64,000 bases of DNA. It comes from Cupriavidus agavae. GTDB lineage: Bacteria; Pseudomonadota; Gammaproteobacteria; Burkholderiales; Burkholderiaceae. The DNA lies in assembly GCF_004217045.1 (NCBI RefSeq), contig NZ_SGXM01000003.1:124001-188000 (forward strand), in the 5' to 3' direction. The position numbers and the translations under genes are program-made. Positions 1 to 8,853 of this stretch are shown in pieces (within the stretch, counting starts at the first letter, position 1; each line of letters begins with the position of its first letter). The notes beneath the pieces were generated by a model. It ran no database searches. It had not been told where the DNA came from and saw only the letters and a list, made by a program, of their open reading frames with translations.

Positions 1-1
1 G

Positions 2-1147
2 GCCATCTCGGAGCTGGGCAACTCGTCCGGCTTCGACTTCCGCCTGCAGGACCGCACGGGCCAGGGCCACGCCAAGCTGATGGAAGCGCGCAACATGATG
101 CTGGGCATGGCGGCGAAGTCGCCGCAGCTGCAGGGCGTGCGTCCGGAAGGCCAGGAAGACGCGCCGCAGCTGCGCATCGACATCGACCGCGAGAAGGCGC
201 GTGCGCTGGGCGTGTCGGTGGCCGAGATCAATTCGACGCTGTCCATCGCGTTCGGCTCGTCGTACGTGAATGACTTCATCTACGAAGGCCGCGTGCGCCG
301 CGTGATCGTCCAGGCCGAGGGCTCGGACCGCCGCCTGCCGGACGACCTGACCAAGCTGCGCGTGCGCAATGCCAATGGCGACATGGTGGCGTTTGCGGCG
401 TTCGCAAAGTCGGAGTGGGTCATGGGCTCGCCGCGCCTGGAGCGCTACAACGGCATGCCGGCCGTCAAGCTGGCCGGCCAGGCCGCGCCGGGGCAGTCCA
501 CCGGCGAGGCGATGCGCGTGATGGAAGAGAACTTCGCCAAGCTGCCGCCGGGCTTCGGCTTCGAGTGGTCGGGCCAGTCGTATGAAGAACGCCTGGCCGG
601 TTCGCAGGAGCCGATCCTCTACACGCTGTCGCTGGTGATCGTGTTCCTGTGCCTGGCCGCGCTGTACGAGAGCTGGTCGATCCCGGTGGCGGTGCTGCTG
701 GTGGTGCCGCTCGGCGTGATTGGCGCGCTGCTTGGCGTGACGCTGCGCGGCATGCCCAATGACGTGTACTTCAAGGTGGGCCTGATCGCCACGATCGGCC
801 TGTCGGCGAAGAACGCCATCCTGATCGTGGAATTCGCCAAGGACCTGCAGGCCCAGGGCCGCAGCCTGGTGGACGCCACGCTGGAAGCGGTGCACCTGCG
901 GTTCCGCCCGATCCTGATGACGTCGATGGCGTTCATCCTGGGCGTGCTGCCGCTGGCGATCTCCACGGGTGCCGGTTCGGGTAGCCAGCGCGCCATCGGT
1001 ACCGGCGTGATGGGTGGCATGATCACGGCAACCGTGCTGGCAATCTTCCTGGTGCCGGTGTTCTTCGTGGTCGTGCGCGGCTTGTTCAAGGGCAGCAAGG
1101 CCCAGGAAGAGCGCGAGCAGGCCCGGATGGAAGGCAAGGAAATCTGA
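2..1147 (+). CDS. RND efflux pump inner-membrane permease, C-terminal part (5' end outside window)
   Basis: This is the C-terminal part of an AcrB/MexB-type (HAE1) proton-driven drug exporter, the inner-membrane member of a tripartite pump. The reading frame is already open at base 2 and reads [15 protein letters not shown], a stretch typical of the AcrB porter domain, so the ATG at 80 is internal. The last third holds the hydrophobic segments of the second membrane half, and the conserved [14 protein letters not shown] segment lies near base 800. The stop is 2 bases before the outer-membrane channel gene, so the two are one operon. The substrate cannot be told from this part. Confidence 0.93.
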   Translation, partial: AISELGNSSGFDFRLQDRTGQGHAKLMEARNMMLGMAAKSPQLQGVRPEGQEDAPQLRIDIDREKARALGVSVAEINSTLSIAFGSSYVNDFIYEGRVRRVIVQAEGSDRRLPDDLTKLRVRNANGDMVAFAAFAKSEWVMGSPRLERYNGMPAVKLAGQAAPGQSTGEAMRVMEENFAKLPPGFGFEWSGQSYEERLAGSQEPILYTLSLVIVFLCLAALYESWSIPVAVLLVVPLGVIGALLGVTLRGMPNDVYFKVGLIATIGLSAKNAILIVEFAKDLQAQGRSLVDATLEAVHLRFRPILMTSMAFILGVLPLAISTGAGSGSQRAIGTGVMGGMITATVLAIFLVPVFFVVVRGLFKGSKAQEEREQARMEGKEI

Positions 1148-1149
1148 CG

Positions 1150-2631
1150 ATGACGCTCACGATGACAAAGCATTTGACCGCATTGCTGCTGGTCGCCGGG
1201 GTGCTGAGCGGCTGTACGCTGGCGCCCCGCTACGAGCAGCCGGCCCCGCCCGTGGCGGGGGCCTATCCGGCCGCGCCCGAGGGCTACGCCGCCGCCGAGG
1301 TGAAGACCGGTGAAACGCGCCGGGCCAACGACATCGGCTGGCGCGAGTTCTTCACGGACCCGCGCCTGCAGGCGCTGATCGCCACGTCGCTGGAGAACAA
1401 CCGCGACCTGCGCACGGCCGCCCTGCGCATCGAGGAGGCGCGCGCACAGTACCAGATCCAGCGCGCCGACCTGCTGCCCACGGTGAACGGCAACGCCAGC
1501 TTCCAGCGCGGCAAGTTCTCGGGCCTGACCTCCGGGGTGGGCCAGTCGTTCACGGGCAACATCTATCAGGTGGGCCTGTCGGTGACGCAGTGGGAGCTGG
1601 ACTTCTTCGGCCGCGTGCGCAGCCTGTCGAACGCCGCGCTGGCGCAGTACTTTTCGACCGAGGAAGCTCACCGCGCCGCGCATATCTCGCTGGTGTCGGA
1701 AGTGGCCAAGGCCTATCTGGCCGAACGCGCCGCCGCCGAGCAGTACGACCTGGCCCGCGAAACCTACGAGGCGCGCCAGAGCACGTTCGAACTGGCGAAA
1801 AAACGATTCGACGCGGGCGCCACCTCGGCGCTCGACCTGCGCGACAACGAATCGCTGGTGGCGCAGGCCCGCGTCTCGGCCGCGCAGCTGGCCCGCCAGC
1901 GCGCGCAGGCCCAGAACGCGCTCGAAGTGCTGGTCGGCAAGCCGATCGCCGAGATCCAGAACCTGCCGGCGCCGATGCGGCTGTCCGACGAGCGGATCAT
2001 CAGCGATATCCCGGAAGGGCTGCCGTCCGACCTGCTGACGCAGCGCCCGGATATCCGCCAGGCCGAGCAGGCGCTGCTGTCGGCCAATGCCAACATTGGC
2101 GCGGCGCGGGCGGCGTTTTTCCCGCGCATCACGATGACGGCCAGCGCCGGCACCATCAGCCCGTCGTTCTCGGGGCTGTTCGATTCGGGCACGGGCATCT
2201 GGTCGTTCTCGCCGTCGCTGGTGCTGCCGATCTTCGACACGGGCCGCAACCTGTCGAACCTGGATCTTGCCAACGTGCGCAAGAACATCCAGATCGCCAG
2301 CTACGAGAAGACGATCCAGACCGCGTTTGCCGAGGTGGCCGACGCCCTGCAGGCCCGCGGCACGCTCGAAGAGCAGGTGGCGGGCCAGGAGCAGCAGCGC
2401 AACGCCGAAGCGGCGCGCTACGAGCTGTCGCGGCTGCGCTTCCGCAGCGGCGTGGCGAGCTACCTGGACGAACTCGACGCGCAGCGGCAACTGTTCTCGG
2501 CCGAGCAGGCGCTGGTGCAGGCGCGGCAACTGCGGCTGACCAATGCGATCGACCTGTATCGGGCGCTGGGCGGCGGGTTGAACGAGACGGGGCCGGTGGC
2601 GCAGGTGGCGCCGCAGACGACCACGCAGTGA
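1150..2631 (+). CDS. Outer-membrane efflux channel lipoprotein, OprM/NodT family
   Basis: A TolC-like outer-membrane factor of about 493 residues, the usual length for OprM-type proteins. The N-terminus has a lipoprotein signal ending in the lipobox LSGC at about residue 22, so the mature protein should be lipid-anchored in the outer membrane. Two outer-membrane-efflux repeats follow, with long Ala/Gln/Arg-rich helices (for example LRTAALRIEEARAQY) and the family stretch LLTQRPDIRQAEQ. It follows the RND permease by 2 bases and completes the pump; the periplasmic adaptor gene is presumably upstream of the window. Confidence 0.93.
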   Translation: MTLTMTKHLTALLLVAGVLSGCTLAPRYEQPAPPVAGAYPAAPEGYAAAEVKTGETRRANDIGWREFFTDPRLQALIATSLENNRDLRTAALRIEEARAQYQIQRADLLPTVNGNASFQRGKFSGLTSGVGQSFTGNIYQVGLSVTQWELDFFGRVRSLSNAALAQYFSTEEAHRAAHISLVSEVAKAYLAERAAAEQYDLARETYEARQSTFELAKKRFDAGATSALDLRDNESLVAQARVSAAQLARQRAQAQNALEVLVGKPIAEIQNLPAPMRLSDERIISDIPEGLPSDLLTQRPDIRQAEQALLSANANIGAARAAFFPRITMTASAGTISPSFSGLFDSGTGIWSFSPSLVLPIFDTGRNLSNLDLANVRKNIQIASYEKTIQTAFAEVADALQARGTLEEQVAGQEQQRNAEAARYELSRLRFRSGVASYLDELDAQRQLFSAEQALVQARQLRLTNAIDLYRALGGGLNETGPVAQVAPQTTTQ

Positions 2632-2650
2632 TGCGGTTGTTGTAGAACGA

Positions 2651-2687
2651 AAAGGGCGAAGCGGATGAGGCTTCGCCCTTTTTTTTT
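2651..2687 (+). terminator. Rho-independent terminator of the RND efflux operon
   Basis: A perfect 12-base stem (2651-2662 with 2670-2681, core AAGGGCGAAGC) with a 7-base loop is followed by a T run to 2687. It lies 20 bases past the stop of the outer-membrane channel gene. The flanking A residues let it work on the other strand as well. Confidence 0.9.
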
Positions 2688-2693
2688 CGCTGG

Positions 2694-2734
2694 CCTCTCC
2701 CCAGCTCCTCTCCCGCTCGCCGGGGAGGGGAGAA
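2694..2734. repeat. Short C/G-rich intergenic inverted repeat
   Basis: TCTCCCC near 2696-2702 is matched by GGGGAGA at 2727-2733, with CCTCTCCCGC between them. It sits between the convergent efflux operon and the OmpW gene. A related CCTCTCCC/GGGAGAGG element occurs near 55885. This looks like a relic of the REP-like elements common between Burkholderiales genes; no function is implied. Confidence 0.35.
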
Positions 2735-2739
2735 AACAG

Positions 2740-3597
2740 TCAGAACTTGTAGGTCGCCGCCAGGAAGAAGATGATCGGATTCGGCTTCAGCGTCGTCTTT
2801 GACGTGGAAAGCACCGTGCCGTCCGAGGCCTTGATCGTCATGCTCGATTCGGTCTTGAGCGGGATATAGGTCACCGCGCCGGTGATGCCCCAGTGCTCGT
2901 TGATGTTGTAGGTGCCGCCGATGTTGAACACCGGCGCCCACGACGACGAGGCATCGGCCGACACCGAAGTCGGCCCCGGAATGCCGGCGCCGGCCGCCAG
3001 CACCGCACCAAGGTTGTTGTTGACCGATTCGGCGAAGGCCGGGTTGACCTTGATGTCAGTGAAGAAGTTGTAGGACACCCCTACCCCCACAAATGGCCGA
3101 AATGCTACGCCGGGCTCGCGGAAGTGGTACTGCACCATGGCGGCCGGGCTCCACTGCCGCGCCCGGGTGATGATCGGGTTCAGCGAGGGGTCGCCCAGGC
3201 TCTGGCGGCCCAGCGCGCCGGCCGGGCCGGGCGGAATCAGCTCGCCGTGGCCGTAGAGCTTGAAGGTCGGCGGGATGCCGCCCACGGCGGTGATGGCGAT
3301 ATGGTCGGTGACGAAGTGGCTGAACGTCAGGCCCAGCGTGTCCGCGTTCGAGGTCGACAGGCCGCTGCCCGGCGCCGTGAACGAGGACGGCAGGCCGAGC
3401 GGATAGTTGATCGGCACGTCCACCACGTTGGTGGTCATCGGCGGGCTGGTGCCGAAGGTTTCGATATGGAACCAGCCGGCCGAGATCACGTTGTCGCCCT
3501 TCTTCTGGGCGTGGGCCGGTGCGGCGGCGAACAGGCCGCACGCGGCAACGGCCGCCAGCAGGCGGGCCAGGGTGGCGCTCGCAGGTTGCAGCTTCAT
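2740..3597 (-). CDS. OmpW-family outer-membrane protein
   Basis: A 285-residue exported beta-barrel protein. A Sec signal peptide ends near APAHAQ (about residue 30). The mature part has the OmpW pattern: an early GWFHI strand, a segment with NADTLGLTFSHFVTDHIAI, FRPFVGVGVSYNFF, and a C-terminus ending in aromatic F (ATYKF), the usual sorting signal for outer-membrane barrels. OmpW proteins form narrow channels for hydrophobic compounds. A purine-rich GAGGAGACC lies just before the start. It may be co-transcribed with the lipoprotein gene 33 bases upstream, which would link it to the envelope genes to its right. Confidence 0.88.
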   Translation of the reverse strand: MKLQPASATLARLLAAVAACGLFAAAPAHAQKKGDNVISAGWFHIETFGTSPPMTTNVVDVPINYPLGLPSSFTAPGSGLSTSNADTLGLTFSHFVTDHIAITAVGGIPPTFKLYGHGELIPPGPAGALGRQSLGDPSLNPIITRARQWSPAAMVQYHFREPGVAFRPFVGVGVSYNFFTDIKVNPAFAESVNNNLGAVLAAGAGIPGPTSVSADASSSWAPVFNIGGTYNINEHWGITGAVTYIPLKTESSMTIKASDGTVLSTSKTTLKPNPIIFFLAATYKF

Positions 3598-3630
3598 CGA
3601 TGGTCTCCTCTCGTTCTCGTTCTCGTTGTC

Positions 3631-4932
3631 TTATTCGACGAAGGCGCCGATGCCGAAGTACGGCGTGCCGTTGCGGTCCTCCAGGAAGCCCAGCACGCCG
3701 CCCGTGAACATCAGCTTGCCGGTGATGCCGGCCGTGCCCTCCTTGCGCGTGGTGGTCACCACGCCGGCCGTGGTCTGCGAGAAGTCGAGCTTGAGCGCGA
3801 TGGCGCGCGTGGCGTCCGACGCGTGGAACGGATCGAGCATGGCGGCCTCGGCACCCACCAGCGCCGTGACCTTGTAGTCGAAGTTGCTGTCCACGCCCAC
3901 GTACTCGCCGTTGACGCTGCCCTGCTGCCACGACGCCGCGGGCGCCATCATGCCGATGCCGATCTCGTCGTCGGCGCCCAGCGGCAGCTTGTCGGCGCTG
4001 GCGTAGCCCACGCGGATCATGATCGGCACCAGTTGCCCGCGCAGCTTGCCGACAATCAGGTACGCACGCCCCATCACGGCGCCCAGGCTCGGCGGCTGCT
4101 CGCCTTCGTAGTTGGTGGAGAGCAGCGCGCCCGTGGCCTGCGGCACGAACTTGTTGCCCTTCTGCTTGCAGGTGCCGCCCGGCCTGTTGTCGCAGACCGA
4201 GAACGAGCCATCGGCCGCCAGAGACATGCGGTAATCCTGGGCCACCGTGGCAAAGCCCTTCGACGGGATCTCGTGGAAGCCGGCGCCGTTGTAGACCCCG
4301 GCGATCTTGCCGAGGTCGGTCTCGGTCTGCGCGAAGCCGATGAACTGGAAGTACGGGAACGTGGTGTCCGGTACCGCCCCCGCACCCAGCAGGCCGTTGA
4401 ACTGGATGCGTGCGCCGGGGATGGTGCCGCCCATCACGCCTTCGCCCAGGAACAGCTTGGCGGGCCGCGCGGGATCGAGGCTGGCGCCCTGCAGCACGAA
4501 CGCGCACTGGTTCAGCTTCTCGGTGGGCAGCGCGGTTTCGCGCGCCAGCGTGCCGGTGATTACGTTCTGGCCGCCGGTGGGGTCCGAGCGCGTGGGCGAT
4601 ACGGTGCCCGTGGTGCGCGGCACCGACGAATCGAGGAAGGTCACGGACCAGGTCTTCTGCGTGGTGTCGATCTGCACCTTGACCAGCTCGCCCGAGCCGG
4701 TGCCGCCGATGTACGGCGTGGAGTAGTCCACCGAGGCCGGACACAGGCGCGGCACGCCCACCGTGGCCGGCGCGGGGCTGCCGCCGCCGCCCCCGCCGCC
4801 GCCGCCTCCGTCGCCACCGCCGCCGCAGGCGGCCAGCAGCACGAGCGAGGCGAGGGCCGGCGCGGCGCGCAGCGCGCGGCGGCCGGTGGCGGAACGTTGC
4901 GCGCGGGGCGCGAGCCATTGCGGCAGATGCAT
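3631..4932 (-). CDS. Putative lipoprotein with poly-Gly linker (first of two paralogs; possibly DUF2957)
   Basis: A 433-residue predicted lipoprotein of unknown function. The N-terminal signal ends in a lipobox-like LLAAC near residue 36, followed at once by a Gly-run linker and then a globular domain. The domain opens with CPASVDYSTPYIGGTGSGE, which closely matches the neighbouring gene (CPGVLDYSTTYTGGSGAGE), and similarity continues to the C-terminus, so the two arose by tandem duplication. I suspect the Burkholderiaceae-restricted DUF2957 group, but that is from memory. It sits between the OmpW gene and its paralog on the same strand, so an envelope role is likely. Confidence 0.75.
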   Translation of the reverse strand: MHLPQWLAPRAQRSATGRRALRAAPALASLVLLAACGGGGDGGGGGGGGGGSPAPATVGVPRLCPASVDYSTPYIGGTGSGELVKVQIDTTQKTWSVTFLDSSVPRTTGTVSPTRSDPTGGQNVITGTLARETALPTEKLNQCAFVLQGASLDPARPAKLFLGEGVMGGTIPGARIQFNGLLGAGAVPDTTFPYFQFIGFAQTETDLGKIAGVYNGAGFHEIPSKGFATVAQDYRMSLAADGSFSVCDNRPGGTCKQKGNKFVPQATGALLSTNYEGEQPPSLGAVMGRAYLIVGKLRGQLVPIMIRVGYASADKLPLGADDEIGIGMMAPAASWQQGSVNGEYVGVDSNFDYKVTALVGAEAAMLDPFHASDATRAIALKLDFSQTTAGVVTTTRKEGTAGITGKLMFTGGVLGFLEDRNGTPYFGIGAFVE

Positions 4933-4984
4933 GATGACGTCTCCTGTGGGCTTTCTTATGTTGTGTGAGGCAGGGTGCTGCGCT

Positions 4985-6373
4985 TCAGCGGCTGGCCACC
5001 GCGCTGACGCGGAAGGTGGGGTTTGCCGCCGGGCCGAACAGGTGGGCGTAGACCGGGCCGGTGCTGATCAGGGCGCCCGGGGTGCCGCTGTTGTCCACCG
5101 TGGCCACCTGGCCGGGCCGGGTCTGCGTGAAATCCATCTGGAAGGCGCCGGTCGGCGTCAGCGACGCGTCCTGCGGATCGAGCAGCGCGCCCACGTTGTC
5201 GTGCAGCGACGAGGCCGTGTACCTGAAATCGCTGCCCGAGCCGATGTAGCCGCCCTTGAGCATGGCGGCGGTGACCGGCGTCGTCGCCGACAGCAGCCCG
5301 ATGCCCGATTCGTCATCCACGCGCAGCTTGAAGTCGAGCGGGTCGAGGTCGATCTCGGCAAATCCCACGCGCACCAGCACCGGCACCAGCTTGCCTTCGA
5401 GCTTGCCGACGATCAGCACGCCCCGGGCGCGGCTGTAGTTGTCCTGCAGCAGCGCCGCCTTGTACAGGTACGGGTAGGGCTGCATCTCGTTGTCGTTGGC
5501 ACTCTCGAACGCGCCGTCGGCGCCGCCGCGCAGCTTCCACGGCTGTCCGGTCGACTTGCAGGTGCCCGATGCGGCCGTGCAGGTGCCATCGGCGTTGAGC
5601 GTCTCGACCGTGGTGATCGTGGCCGGAACGAAGTTGGTGCCGCCCAGCAGTTCGCCACTCGACGGCACGAGGTGGTAGGCCAGCATGTTGTAGCTGCCAG
5701 CCACCTTGGCGAAGTCGGTTTCGGTCTCGGCGAAGGCGATCACCGGGTACATCGGGAAGGTGCGCTCCGGAATCACGCCCAGGCCGCCGAGGCCCGGATT
5801 GTTGTACGAGATCGTCGCGCCCGGAATGCCGCCGCCGGCCACGCCATTGCCGACGAACAGGATCGGCGGGTTGGCCGGGTCGATGATGGCCTGCGAGACG
5901 CCGTCCGACGCCGTGGCGGTCTTCAGCTCGTACGCGCAGTTGTTCTGCGCCTCGGTCGGCAGCGGCCTGGCGGGATGCGACATCGTCCCGGTCAGCGTCA
6001 CGCCGGCGCGCGTTGGCGAGACGCTGTTCGTCACCTTCGGCACCGCGGACTCCAGGATCTGGATGCGGTAGGTGCCCTGCCGGCTGTCGAGCTGGATCTT
6101 GACGAACTCCCCGGCGCCGGAGCCGCCCGTGTACGTGGTGCTGTAGTCGAGCACGCCCGGGCAGATGGCGGCCACCGGCGCGTTGGTGGTGGGGCCGGAC
6201 GGGGTGCACGTTCCATTGGTGGCGCACTGCTGGGCGTTGGTGGCGGCCGGCGTGCCGCCCGGCTCCTCGCCCCCGCCGCCGCAGGCGGCGAGCGCCAGCG
6301 CGAGGCTGCAGAGGCCTACCCCGGCCAGGCTGGAAAGGCTGCGTGAAAGGGCCGACTGGTTCAGCGGGTCCAT
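4985..6373 (-). CDS. Putative lipoprotein, tandem paralog of the preceding gene
   Basis: A 462-residue predicted lipoprotein. I chose the ATG at 6373 because it gives a clean signal peptide (MDPLNQSALSRS, then LALAACGGGG as lipobox) and has GAGGAGA 4-10 bases upstream; the frame stays open further upstream without a sensible leader. After the Cys anchor and a Gly/Pro/Thr linker comes the same domain as in the downstream paralog, including the shared stretches VSPTR, the AFAETETDFAKVAGSYN region and SGIGLLSA. Function unknown. The two genes are 52 bases apart and probably co-transcribed. Confidence 0.75.
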   Translation of the reverse strand: MDPLNQSALSRSLSSLAGVGLCSLALALAACGGGGEEPGGTPAATNAQQCATNGTCTPSGPTTNAPVAAICPGVLDYSTTYTGGSGAGEFVKIQLDSRQGTYRIQILESAVPKVTNSVSPTRAGVTLTGTMSHPARPLPTEAQNNCAYELKTATASDGVSQAIIDPANPPILFVGNGVAGGGIPGATISYNNPGLGGLGVIPERTFPMYPVIAFAETETDFAKVAGSYNMLAYHLVPSSGELLGGTNFVPATITTVETLNADGTCTAASGTCKSTGQPWKLRGGADGAFESANDNEMQPYPYLYKAALLQDNYSRARGVLIVGKLEGKLVPVLVRVGFAEIDLDPLDFKLRVDDESGIGLLSATTPVTAAMLKGGYIGSGSDFRYTASSLHDNVGALLDPQDASLTPTGAFQMDFTQTRPGQVATVDNSGTPGALISTGPVYAHLFGPAANPTFRVSAVASR

Positions 6374-6607
6374 GGTTTGTCTCCTCGTTCTTATCGTCGG
6401 TGCGGCGGCCTGTCGCCAAACTCGCACAGTGGTCGGAATCTCGCGTTTCAAGCGACGGTGCGCAATAGAGCGCACGTTCCAAACACGGTGGCCGCACCGC
6501 AGACCCTTGACCTGCCAAGCATTTCGCGCGCCATTCAAACCGCCGCCACACGGCGCCGCGCACGGATTCAAACGGGGGGTGGCGCCGGAATCGGGCAGCC
6601 GGGCCGC

Positions 6608-7510
6608 TCAGAACTTGTATTCGGCGTTGGTTGGGTCGAACGTCGAGGCGTCGAAGCTCTTCTTCACGGCCTTCTCGAAGACGATCTTCTCGACCATGTT
6701 CCCGTCGGCGTCCCAGGCGGTCTCCTGGCGCGGCCACGGATGCCTGAGGTCGAACATCAGCTGCACCTTCTTCGCGTAGTACTTTGGCGCGCCCTCGGGC
6801 AGTTCCCATGTCAGCGCCACCATGCGCGTACCGTGCTCCTGCACGATCTCGGCGCGGCTGTATTTCTCGGACAGGCCGGCGGCCTTCAGCGTCCTGGCGT
6901 CGCGCTCCAGCATCGACAGCACGAACTGGAAGCCCAGGTCGCGCACGGTGTGGTTCGACTGCGATTTCGCCAGCGAGCCGTCGATGGCGGTCCAGATCGA
7001 CGTGAAGCCCAGCACGCCGCCGAGGTGGCCGTACATCTCGTCACGGCGTTTGGTCTCGTCGTAGATGATTTCCTGGCCCGCCTGCGCGCCGTTGGGCAGC
7101 CACCTGGCGTAAAGCTGGCGCGGCATGTGGCGGTAGCGGATCAGCATGCGCGCCGGCTTGTCCTGCCACTGGCCGTTGAGCCGCTCCTGGCGCGTCATCG
7201 CGTATTCGTACTCGGGAAAGCGGTTGATCTCCTGCCGCGCCCAGGTCAGCAGCGCCTCGGGCTGCAGCGCGTCGAACACGGCCAGCACCTGCGCGTCGGG
7301 CAGCGCCGCCAGTTCGCCGCTGGCCGTCTGCCTGGCCAGCATCGCCGTCTGCTGCGCCGTGGACAGCCCGTCGTAAGGCGTGGCGGCGCGGGCCGGTGCC
7401 GGCTGCGCGGCGGGCGCGCCCTGCGCGCGGGCATCGAACAGGCTCAGTTGCGGCGCGGCCATCAGGCTCAGGGCGCCGCCGAGCGCGGCAATCGTGATCA
7501 GCTGCTTCAT
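6608..7510 (-). CDS. Exported DUF1571-like protein
   Basis: A 300-residue protein with an N-terminal signal peptide (MKQLITIAALGGALSLMAAP). The start at 7510 is preceded by CTGGAGA, while an upstream in-frame start would only add a charged leader. The mature part contains a Trp/Tyr-rich region (PEYEYAMTRQERLNGQWQDKPARM, then MPRQLYARWL and GQEIIYDE) resembling the DUF1571 pattern, whose function is unknown. It is separated by 234 bases from the lipoprotein pair and may share a role with them. A lipid or envelope function is only a guess. Confidence 0.65.
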   Translation of the reverse strand: MKQLITIAALGGALSLMAAPQLSLFDARAQGAPAAQPAPARAATPYDGLSTAQQTAMLARQTASGELAALPDAQVLAVFDALQPEALLTWARQEINRFPEYEYAMTRQERLNGQWQDKPARMLIRYRHMPRQLYARWLPNGAQAGQEIIYDETKRRDEMYGHLGGVLGFTSIWTAIDGSLAKSQSNHTVRDLGFQFVLSMLERDARTLKAAGLSEKYSRAEIVQEHGTRMVALTWELPEGAPKYYAKKVQLMFDLRHPWPRQETAWDADGNMVEKIVFEKAVKKSFDASTFDPTNAEYKF

Positions 7511-7709
7511 CGCGGGTCTCCAGTGGTTTTTACGTTGGTGCGGGCAAGACGGGGCCCTCCCGCGCATGTCGGTGACAGCGGGCTCAGGGAGGGGCGCACC
7601 GGAACCGCGGCGCGCAACGGGTCACGCCTCGCGGAGGGCAGGGCGAATCAGGTGAATCGGACTGTCGGGATCGGCGGCAGCCCCGGGTGGGGACTGCCGC
7701 AGCCGGTGG

Positions 7710-8648
7710 TTACGTCCTGGAGCGGGTGCGCATCCAGTCGTCGAGCGGATTGCTGGGGAAGGCGCAGTGCTCGCGGCGTACCGCCAGGCTGGCGGTGGCC
7801 GAGCGCGCGGCGCTCTCGCTGCGCACGGTGCGCGCGCTGCGCCGGGCGCGGTTCACGGCGGCGGCCGTGGCTGCGGCAGCCTGCTCGGCCTCAGATTCCA
7901 CCGAGGCGGCCAGCGCGGCCAACTGTGCCTGTTCGTCGGCGTGCTGGGCCTCGCCGATCTCGAACACGTCGTGCAGCGCGCCCAGCTCCTGGGTCTCGGG
8001 CGACGGGGCCTTGAGGGCCGCCACCACCATCGACGTCAGCTGCGCCAGGATCTCGGCATCGCTCATGCGCTTGCCCTGCGTGAACGCCGGCATCAGGTTG
8101 CCGAGTTCGTCGCCGGCCAGCACGCCGGCCAGCGCCTTGAGCGCGAAATGCAGGCGCCATCCCAGGTCCTGGCGCGGCACGTCCGGCAACGCGCGCGCAA
8201 ACGCCTCGAAGAAGCGTCCGAACACCGGTGCGTAGTGCCCCATCAGCCAGGACTGGATGAACGGCGAGGTATCGGAATACACACGCCCCAGCAGCCGCAG
8301 GAACGACGGCCCGCCGATCTCCGGCTCGCGCGCCATCTGCAACGCGGGCACGAACAGCGCGCCCATGACATGCTCGCAGCGGATCTCGTTGCCCGGCCAA
8401 CGCGCCTCGCAGGCGTCCAGCAGCGCAAGCCGCCGGGTGTTGAGCGGGTCCAGCCGGCGGCCAAGCACCGACTGCATCATGATTTCCTTGCTGCGGAAGT
8501 GATAGTTGACGGCGGCCAGGTTGACGATGGCGCGCGACGTGACCTGTCTGAGCGATGTCGCCTCGTAGCCTACCTCGATGAACAGTTTCTCGGTCGCATC
8601 CAGGATGCGGGCCTTCGTATCTCCTGCCGTGGTTTTCCCGGTCTTCAT
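7710..8648 (-). CDS. TetR/AcrR-family transcriptional regulator with Ala/Arg-rich tail
   Basis: A 312-residue regulator. The N-terminal helix-turn-helix (AFLD-type, about residues 12-60) is clear: ILDATEKLFIEVGYEATSLRQV, then NLAAVNYHFRSKE. The middle is a typical TetR ligand/dimer domain. About 90 extra C-terminal residues are rich in Ala, Glu and Arg (coiled-coil-like), unusual for a family that normally ends near 200-230 residues. The gene is separated from the GMC operon by a 205-base region containing dyads that are good operator candidates. It may control itself, the GMC/Baeyer-Villiger operons or the envelope genes to its left. Confidence 0.88.
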   Translation of the reverse strand: MKTGKTTAGDTKARILDATEKLFIEVGYEATSLRQVTSRAIVNLAAVNYHFRSKEIMMQSVLGRRLDPLNTRRLALLDACEARWPGNEIRCEHVMGALFVPALQMAREPEIGGPSFLRLLGRVYSDTSPFIQSWLMGHYAPVFGRFFEAFARALPDVPRQDLGWRLHFALKALAGVLAGDELGNLMPAFTQGKRMSDAEILAQLTSMVVAALKAPSPETQELGALHDVFEIGEAQHADEQAQLAALAASVESEAEQAAAATAAAVNRARRSARTVRSESAARSATASLAVRREHCAFPSNPLDDWMRTRSRT

Positions 8649-8744
8649 GGGGGCGTCTCTCGCTCAAATACCGCTGTGGACCCCTGCAAAAAAAGTACAT
8701 CCACTGTGCTGCCAAGCTCCCTGCTCTATCGGCATACGGATGCT

Positions 8745-8788
8745 TGAAACGGTTGTAGGCAGCCTACTCCAGTGATCGCACCGTTTCA
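8745..8788. promoter_or_regulatory. Nested inverted repeats, candidate TetR operator
   Basis: GTAGGC-A-GCCTAC (8755-8767) is a perfect 13-base palindrome. It lies inside a second dyad, TGAAACGGT (8745-8753) with ACCGTTTCA (8780-8788). Both are about 100-140 bases upstream of the TetR start at 8648 and downstream of the GMC stop, so autoregulation is the simplest reading. Confidence 0.45.
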
Positions 8789-8853
8789 CAAGACCATTTT
8801 TCGAGGTCTGACTCTAAATTGCAAGCCCCGATTCTGCATGGCGGAAAATCCCA

